DNA of 64,000 bases from Sisyra terminalis (lineage: Eukaryota; Arthropoda; Insecta; Neuroptera; Sisyridae). Location of the stretch: the NCBI GenBank assembly GCA_958496175.1, contig OY292275.1:46763701-46827700 (forward strand), in the 5' to 3' direction. Both the position numbers and the translations under genes were made by a program. This document shows, piece after piece, positions 56,701 through 64,000 of this stretch. How positions within the stretch are numbered: the first letter of the stretch is position 1; the number at the start of each line of letters is the position of its first letter. The notes under the pieces were generated by a model, which worked only from the letters and a program-made list of their open reading frames with translations, was not told the DNA's origin and ran no database searches.

Positions 56701-59044
56701 CATAAGAAATTAAAAAAGACTTAGTTGAGACAGCAAAAAAAAGTTTGGGAAACTCTATATTAACTCCAAGATTTATTTGGTTAGACAGAAAATGAAAACT
56801 GATTTCCATATTTTATTAGAATTTCGAATTCTAGCTAGGCGGTGGATCAAAAGTTTAGGGGATGACCGGTACCCAGTATTGCAGGAATCAAACAAAATTC
56901 AGCTTCTATTGCTCCTTATATTGAATTTCTAATAACGAACCATTTTAAAACGAAGAGCTTTTTAAAAAAATTGTTAGTTAATATCATAATCTGGAGGTAC
57001 AAAAAACCCTCTTAATAACTTTTACAACTGCTCTTTATCAATAATTACGGATGTCTTGCGTTAGATATTAGGGAAACTCTTTGTTACAAGAAAATTCTAT
57101 GTTCCATCTACAGAGGACTTAGAGAATATTCCATCTACAAAAATGTATCCAAACGATTTGTAATTATTAATCGGTAGAATTTCGTCTTTTATTTCTTTTA
57201 CCTTCCCTCATTTTTCAAATTTAAAAAAAAACCTTCATTTAAAAATAATCTTACAAATTACTTACTGTTTATTCATTTATTGTTGAAAATAAAATGATAA
57301 AGGCAATAATTTGGAAAAAGATTTAGACATTATTCGCGAACAGGTTTTAATTCTCATTATAATAATGAATTTTAGATATTTGCATCCTTGACTAATCTTA
57401 ACCAGAAGGCATACGTATATACACCTATTTGAATACGATTTATTTGTGGATAGAAGAGGTCATTTTATTAAAAAATAATAGAACAGGATTTTCATCTTCT
57501 GTTAAGGTACCGATTTTTTTTTTATTATATTTGGTGTAAACAAGAATATGATAATGTTATTAAGAGATGAAGAGATCCGGGGTTGCTGGCCGCTAAATTT
57601 CTTTTTATCTAAACGCGCGTTGAAATCTCCAATCTCCAAGAGCTTATTCTTAGTTTAATGGCCGTATAGTTAATCTAATTTTATTGTTGTTTGACGATAA
57701 TATAATATTTTCATCAAATAGGTTTTGCAATGTTGATTTGGAAAATCATAAACAATAATTACTGTGTATATTGTTAACCTAAATGGAAAATTACTAGTAA
57801 TATCTAAACAATGTAAAACCCGCATTCTATGAACTTGTTGATGTATGCAGTGGTACAATATATGGATAAAATTATGGTGGGTCAAGATTTGGAAATTTTG
57901 ATACATCATTGCATAATTTTATCTGAAAAATAAAGAATTTAAGTAGATAGTCGTGAATAGCTTGAAAGATAAATTTGAATATTTTTTTGGGCTAGTTTAC
58001 AATTTATTTGACAATATATTAAATTTAACAAATTCCAAAATATGCTGTTGTTGATATTTTTATGTAGCGTTTTTTTCTCTTCAATTTTTTTTTTCTGTTG
58101 TATTAAAGATATATTATGGCTATTCATATAACGAGACAACAATGACTAAAAATTTCACATAAAAACGTACTGCTACTTTATAAAAAGGGTTTTATTTTAA
58201 GTCTTAAAACTTAATACACATTTGATTTACAACATAGTCTTAATAATTTTTTTTTATATTTTTATTACACGAAACTCATGAAATTTTCATCAGATTAATA
58301 TTTTTTTCCTTAATATGGACTTTTCAGTTTAATCTTCTAATCCATTAAAAATGTTTTACGTGGTTTTTTCCTCAGTTTCATTGGAAAAAGAGGAAAAAAT
58401 GTTTTTTGCTGTTATTTCATAATTAATTACACGAACTAAAAGTTGTTTCGATAATGTATAAAAATACCGTGTATGAGTTTCACGGAATTTACCAAGGCTA
58501 CATTATTTTGAAAATTCTACAAATGCGTAAAGATTTATTTTTAACTTTTGCATGTGGGATTTGTTGAGATGATTTGGTGTTAAGTAAATCCGTGATTGCA
58601 TTCATTATATTGCATTTTAGAAGGTAGCTTTGTTGAAAATGGAATTTGAAATTTGTTGCAAAAGAAACGTAATAAATAAAACTTGGTAAAAACCTTAGAT
58701 ATTAGTCGATAAAATCAAGTATAAAGCTTTTTAATTGTTTCTCAAAAATTCATAGAAATGATCCCTGTTTTAGACGGCTATCTCTTTTATGACTGCCAAG
58801 AATACCAATTCAATGCCTAGCTAATATTCTTGAATTAAAAATTTTGAATTTAGAAGATCTGAGGAGTTCAATAAAGCCAAAGGGAAGATTATATTTAGAT
58901 GTGAAAGAAGCTTTAAATCATTAACAATGAAACTACTATGCAAAACTATTTAAAGTTTCTTTGATTTCTAGCCCAGAAAATTTATTTGAAACCCTTTTAA
59001 ATAATTAATAATAATATTCTCTTTGATTCCTTAAATCAATAACC
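56701..59044. other. AT-rich non-coding stretch
   Basis: No supported feature. Minus-strand frames of 67-79 codons near 57.7-58.1 kb are low complexity. Confidence 0.5.
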
Positions 59045-59054
59045 AACTGGAGCC

Positions 59055-59743
59055 TATCGTGCTGGATCACTTGGAAATTTCGTGGAGTGAGAAAAAAAGC
59101 CTGTTAAATATCTGGGCATACTTCTGGACTCAAAATTAACCTGGCAAAGCCACATTTCAAGTAAAATCAGAGAAGCCAACACTCGAGTCATCCAACTATA
59201 CCCACTTATCAACAGAAGGTCTCGTCTAAGTATGGAATGTTCAATGATGATACAAATCACTCATTAGACCTTCTCACATACTCTTTTGCAGTCTGGCTTC
59301 CATCCTCAATGAAAAATCACAATGATCTACAGGTGTTCCAAAATAGAGTCTTGAGAATCATCATTAAAGCTATGGTATGTGAAAAACAACCATATTCATC
59401 ACGAAATGAAAATCCCATACATAAGAGACTTGATCGTTCTAACAAGGAATTTCCTTAATGACCTAGACAATTATCCAAGTGTAGTAGAACTAGACTTGGG
59501 GGAACTATAAATCAAAGAAGGCTGAAGCGGAAACTCCCTTAAAAGCTCAAAGAAATAGCAGTTGCTTAACCACAAGGTCAAGAACGATCAACAAATTAAA
59601 AAATAAAAAAGACAGAGGAATGAAGTTTGACTCCTCCAGCTACTTAAACGCCGCTAAAGATCAATTGCCTGCTATTACTACCATGAGATAGCTACATATT
59701 ACTGAACTGGTGCAAATTACATAATAGTCCACAAAAAAAAAAA
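59055..59743 (+). pseudogene. Jockey-type LINE, reverse transcriptase C-terminus and 3' tail
   Basis: The 5'-truncated copy begins in the region after the reverse transcriptase catalytic core. It reads ISWSE, then PVKYLGILLDSKLTWQSHI, the VKYLGVxLDxKLxWxxHI motif of Jockey-group LINEs. REANTRVIQLYPLINRRS follows in the same frame. After a frameshift near 59250 comes LLTYSFAVWLPSSMKN and LQVFQNRVLRIIIKA. After another near 59390 comes MKIPYIRDLIVLTRNFLNDL, ending at a stop near 59511. The 3' untranslated part then runs to CAAATTACATAATAG and an 11-A tail (59733-59743). A second copy of the tail lies at 8.5 kb on the other strand. Only a handful of frame changes, so the copy is younger than the 44-kb LINE. 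Confidence 0.9.
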
Positions 59744-60126
59744 TGTACATTCAATTTCATTCATTTACCAATTTTTTCATTGATCAGTTATGTCGGTGTG
59801 GGCTGAGAATATTTCACAGATAGTTACTAGTTGTAATATAACAACTTAACAACAAGAAGTTTATGTTCTTTATCTTTTCGTTTAATTTCCCTCCTATCCT
59901 TGTTGTCTTTGCTTAAAAAGCTAAGTTTTCACCAAATAGAACACTGCTAAATAGAAATTTCTTAATTAATCTCGAAGCACAATTGGCGTGGACATTAAAA
60001 TTCAAAAATTTAAAAAAATAAAATAAGAGTTACGTAAGTCGAAGAAATGAAGAGATATTATAAAAGTGAGGTGTTCTGTTTTATCCTAATTCTGCTTTAC
60101 CAAATAGTCAGTTGTCATGTAGTATA

Positions 60127-60372
60127 GTAAACGTAGTGTAGTAAATGTCAGTGGTATAGTAAACGTTTTTGCTGCCCGGGACTGACTGGAAATTTGCCGC
60201 CCCTTATTTTAAATATTATTCTTAAAAACTATTATTGAATTATTCAAAAATACGTTTTTCGTGTTTTACTCAAAGCAAAATCTTAATGGGATTATCAATG
60301 TCAATATGCCGTCCCATTTCTAGGAGCCATGGTATCCTTGTACTAACCACGCTACGTTTGCACGTTTTTGCA
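60127..60372. mobile_element. hAT-like MITE, inverted relative of the 36-kb element
   Basis: The ends AAACGTAGTGTAGTAAA (left) and GCAAACGTAGCGTGGTTAG (right, reverse-complemented) are inverted. The interior holds GGAAATTTGCCGCCCCTTAT, the complement of the 36.2-kb motif AAGGGGCGGCAAATTTCC. A segment near 60290 (TATCAATGTCAATATGCC) matches GGCATATTGACATTGATA at 36063-36080. Opposed frames of 95 and 82 codons overlap its right half and extend beyond it. They are not genes. Confidence 0.65.
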
Positions 60373-61816
60373 AGTAAAAAAAAATATAGAAATGACTTGA
60401 TAAATATAAAAGAGAACATTGAATTATTCCTTTCGAAAGTTTCAAAAAAAAATATAGTGATTAGGCAGATTGATGCTATTTTTAACTTGTGTTTATGGCA
60501 TAGAAAATCAATATTCATATAAATTTTTAATCACACATAAGATGCTTACATGATGCTATGTTAAAAAGTGAGGATAAAAGTCCATAAAATTCTTTTCAAT
60601 AATCATATAAGCTGATTTCAAGAATTAAATTTTTTGAGGTAACATTAAGAAACGAATAAGTTTCAATTAATTTGATTTGGATTGTTTTGAGCAGATGTTA
60701 ATTTTTTTTATATTAAGAAATTCCAAAAAATGAAGTTCAACTGTCTGACCTTAATGGAATGAAAATGAAAATAAAAACTTAAAACATTATGAATCTGGCA
60801 AGAATTAATTAACAAACTCTACTTTTCAACCATGGTATTTTAATATTTTAAGTGATATACCTTTGGTATTTATTTATTTATTTATTTCGTTTATTTAATG
60901 TATCATCTTTGCTGTAAGCTTTTCATTATATAAAACAATTTATTTCTTTTATTAAATAATAAATATTTAAAATCATTTATTTCAGGGCAACAATCTTAAA
61001 AGGGTGAATTACGCTCCAACACAAAAGCCCATGTAAAAATGTATATACCATCTGTAATTTAAATATTAAATTATTTGCCAAAGAAAACTAACGAAAATGT
61101 CACCTTATAGTAACTTTTTGCTTATCAAATTCCACAAGTGAGTTATTTTGAAACTAATGTATCACTTTTTCATCTATTTTCTATGCACAAAAAATAAAAG
61201 ATGTTTCTAAATTAAAATACAAACTTATATACATTTTTTTACACATACATATTTTTTTCACAAACTTTTGAATTAGCTTGTTATGTTATTTATGAGTTAT
61301 TTTATTACTGGTTTTGTAAATTTTATACATATTGGCTTTGGAAAAAAATTCATGAAAAAGTAAAGGCCGTTTTTTAAATTCTTAATTTACTTCTTTTCGA
61401 ACACATAGGCCTTTCACAAGATAGTTAGTTCACAAGATACTGATGTTTGTAGAGTAGACAACACAAAAAAACCGATCCACCTTAAAATCACCTTTAGGTA
61501 TTTTCGATTGATCATTAAATGAAGTTTACCAAAAAAAAAAAAATGCTATTCGGGAATTTCATTAATAATAATTAAACATGTGAAGCAAAAAAATTGCTTT
61601 CAGAAAAATGATTAGAATGTACGGTTTTTATAAGGTTAATATTCTCTCAATAATGTCTGTAACGTTATAAATAATGTGAATTAATGGTTTATTATTGGAA
61701 AAGAAAATTCTCTCAAATATTGTAATTTTTGTCCTAATAAGCTGTAACAATTGGTCCCTGGTGGAAAAATTAAAAAATAATTTTGAGATTTATATATTTA
61801 AGTATAAGTTTTTTTT
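60373..61816. other. AT-rich non-coding stretch
   Basis: A (TATT)n microsatellite of about five units lies at 60869-60889. Nothing else recognised. Confidence 0.55.
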
Positions 61817-61955
61817 AGTAATTATTCATCGTCGCTTTATAATAACTACGATCTTTAGCGACTCTAGGATCAATAAAAATCCGTAATCGAAAAATATCAA
61901 AAATTTGCTCGATAAGAGGATCGAACCCAAAACCTACCAGTTTTGGAACGGTCAC
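61817..61955 (-). repeat. tRNA-derived SINE, head truncated at a hAT relic
   Basis: The plus-strand view shows the tail (GTCGCTTTATAATAACTACG, TTAGCGACTCTAGGATC) and a well-kept B box complement GGATCGAACCC (61918-61928). The tRNA-like head stops after GGTCACC, where the next element starts, so the A box is missing. The rest of the head is not found beyond that element. Confidence 0.8.
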
Positions 61956-62466
61956 CAATACCGTCTTCACCATAAGGGCACACGGGGCCCGTGCCCAGGG
62001 CCCCCATTCTCAGGGGGCCCCGAAGGATTACATAACCTAACAAAATCAGATAAATTGGAAGACATTTTCCAAACGTAGAAATTGCTACAAGAATATTCCT
62101 TTGCCTAATGGTTACCAATTGTAGTGGAGAGCGGTCATTTTCTAGAACGTCGTTACAAAAACTACTGAGCAATTTGGCAATTATGTGCAAAGAAAAGGAT
62201 ATCCCTCAAAAAATTGACTTTAAGGATATAATAGAAGATTTTAATCAACAGAAATCCCGAATGAAACCGTTATCGTAATCGTAACCAAAAAAAAAACAGC
62301 AGTATTCTGATATCATTTATGACATTATATCATACTGTGTTTGATTACCTATAATAAATGGCCATACTTAGTAAAAAAATGTTATTATAATTCACTTTTT
62401 TACTTTCCAAAAGGGGTCTAAATTCTTGTGTGTCCAAGGGCCCCAGCCTAGTTTAAGACGGCCCTG
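61956..62466 (+). mobile_element. hAT relic, ~510 bp, both ends plus transposase C-terminus
   Basis: The right end, reverse-complemented, begins CAGGGCCGTCTTAAAC. The left end reads CAATACCGTCTTCACC, so the first bases are eroded. Both sides carry GC-rich subterminal blocks (CACACGGGGCCCGTGCCC on the left, CAAGGGCCCCAGCC on the right). Between them lies only the end of a transposase frame. This is an internal deletion derivative of an autonomous hAT element. No matching 8-bp duplication was found (ACGGTCAC against TATATATG). Confidence 0.75.
62054..62278 (+). pseudogene. hAT transposase C-terminal dimerisation fragment
   Basis: An uninterrupted frame of 74 codons contains VEIATRIFLCLMVTNC, directly followed by SGERSFSRTSLQKLLS. 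These match the hAT C-terminal dimerisation motif, in which a hydrophobic P-V-T-x-C-S-x-E-R-S-F-S segment is followed by an L-K/L-S-x-L-A-I helix. It continues NLAIMCKEKDIPQKIDFKDI and ends with IIEDFNQQKSRMKPLS and a TAA stop, the normal end of such transposases. The DDE catalytic part and the zinc-finger N-terminus are missing. In intact proteins this region mediates multimerisation. There is no start codon or promoter evidence. Confidence 0.8.
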
Positions 62467-62470
62467 TATA

Positions 62471-64000
62471 TATGTATTTGAAAAAATAAGTGTCAGCACA
62501 ATAATATGTTCGTTTATATTTGGAATCATCAACTCGTTTTATCCTTATAAGCAAATATGTGTTAAAAAGAGTGGGACAACCAATTTTGTAGTGTTTTTTT
62601 TTTTGCTTTATTTTTTATCATTGGAGTTGTTCTCAGGAATGTTACCAACTCTTTTTTACGCACACGAGCTTATGTAAATGAAACGAGTTGATGATACTTT
62701 TCGAATAGGAAATTTTTGAATTTATTTATTTCTAATTTTTACGAGTCCGTCTGAATAGTGCCTAGGTCGCCTAGGTCCATATTGTATCTATCCCATCTGC
62801 ATGCTTGTGATTATATACTTTAAAGGGTGTTAATTATCAAATACAAAATTATTAACTCCAATTTAATTTGTTAATCGGTTTTATAATATTATCTTAAACA
62901 CTAGTAATATTAATAATACTATAATAATATAATAGTTTAAATCAATTTCCTCAAAATATTGTTTCAATTATGAAGATTGGTATTAAATAAAACTTTATTG
63001 AAAAAAATTCTTCAGTTTTCTTTCCAACGTTTTTTTTTATTTAAAAATAAATCCTTACCCAATTTATGTATATTACAAGAGCGATTGAGGATAATGAGGA
63101 GCATTTTTCATTGTGTCCCAGAGTAGTCGTAAGGGTAAATTATACCCTTGAACGTGATAGTGCTTTTGAGTCCATTTGTAAACTGCTTGGGACCATCGTT
63201 TATATGTTCTTAAAAACTCAAAATTAATGTCATAATTTTTCATATCATTCTTTAAAATTTGGTTAATAATGAACCACATATTTTATTTTCAATAAAAAGG
63301 AACTTAGTTTTTTAATTGAAAGAATATGTTTTATGAATAATATCAATAAATGTCGAAAAGCTAGCGATTGTTAAATTTGGCTATTTAGTTTTAAAATTAG
63401 TTAAATTTTATATGCATTTGTGCATACCTAATACGTCTAATATCTTCTTTGCATTTATATGAAGTTCAACATTAAAAATATGCATTTATACAAAGAATAT
63501 AACTCTTTGACAATAACTTAGTCATTTTTTAATATTTATCAATTATAATTGATTATTAATAATGAAAAGAAAAACGACTTTCATTATCTAAATAAAAAAT
63601 GAATAAGTAAAATCTGACAAATCAAACATAATTCTTGCCATACTTGTATGTATTAACATGGAATTAGTAAACATCAATTTAATTTTAATGCTAATTACTA
63701 AAAGGTTTTAAAAAGAATTCTATAGTTACAATTAATATAATGGGTATTATAGATGCGAGTGAGTACTTTCATTGGCATTGTTTTCAATAAGTGAAATATT
63801 ATAAAAAGGTGTAAAAGAAAAATAGAAATTAAGTTTTATATTCAAGGCCTTTCGAAGGGAATAAATACAAAATAATTTTCTTTATAGAGATTATTAAACC
63901 GCAAGTCATTTAATTTTCAACTCACAATTTTATCAGCCACAAGGTAAGCAATAATGGTCCCATCATGGACATCATAAAAATTGAGAAATTCTTGACATTT
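62471..64000. other. AT-rich non-coding stretch to window end
   Basis: No gene or element recognised. AATAATAT-rich sequence lies around 62.88-62.94 kb. A 68-codon minus-strand frame at 63.07-63.28 kb has no motif. Confidence 0.5.

Overview
The window is strongly AT-rich, non-coding eukaryotic DNA, most like an arthropod (probably insect) intergenic region. That rests on its mix of transposable-element relics: a mariner pseudogene, a Penelope-like element (PLE) fragment with a GIY-YIG domain, Jockey-type and RNase H-bearing LINE fragments, many short hAT-type elements and a tRNA-derived SINE family. The species cannot be named. No host protein-coding gene, rRNA or functional tRNA was recognised. 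No open frame exceeds 116 codons, and the longest one is the PLE fragment.

Layout. 0-10 kb: a SINE split by a nested MITE (2.1-2.4 kb); a 420-bp palindromic unit with a near-ideal hammerhead ribozyme core and a 12-bp target duplication (4.8-5.25 kb); a 189-bp/50-bp tandem repeat (5.46-5.93 kb); a dispersed repeat (7.76 kb); a LINE 3' end (8.5 kb). 10-20 kb: a decayed relative of the 4.8-kb palindrome (10.5 kb), a hAT MITE next to a second hammerhead palindrome (12.9-13.4 kb), two SINEs in tandem (15.7-16.05 kb), the PLE fragment (17.7-18.4 kb) and the mariner pseudogene (18.56-19.1 kb). 20-35 kb: mostly featureless, with a SINE (24.6 kb), four hammerhead-bearing units (27.0, 30.0, 30.4 and 32.7 kb) and a hAT element (32.1 kb). 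35-46 kb: dense in short elements (SINEs, hAT MITEs with 8-bp duplications, the second dispersed-repeat copy, an RNase H LINE relic). 46-64 kb: decayed hammerhead units (46.1 and 49.65 kb), a 16-bp minisatellite, a perfect 21-bp hairpin (52.5 kb), a hAT element (53.5 kb), a Jockey 3' fragment (59.05-59.74 kb), and a SINE abutting a hAT relic that keeps an open transposase C-terminus (61.8-62.5 kb).

The most interesting signal is a family of short inverted-repeat units, each carrying the hammerhead order CTGANGA - stem II - GAA - self-complementary ACGT or ATACGTAT - H. Several sit between 10-13 bp direct repeats, so they moved as discrete insertions. The same core motif, decayed, lies just after the stop codon of the PLE fragment, which points to PLEs as the source. 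They look like small non-autonomous PLE derivatives with ribozymes on opposite strands of a palindrome. Everything was read by eye, without alignment or folding software, so element edges are approximate unless fixed by a target-site duplication.
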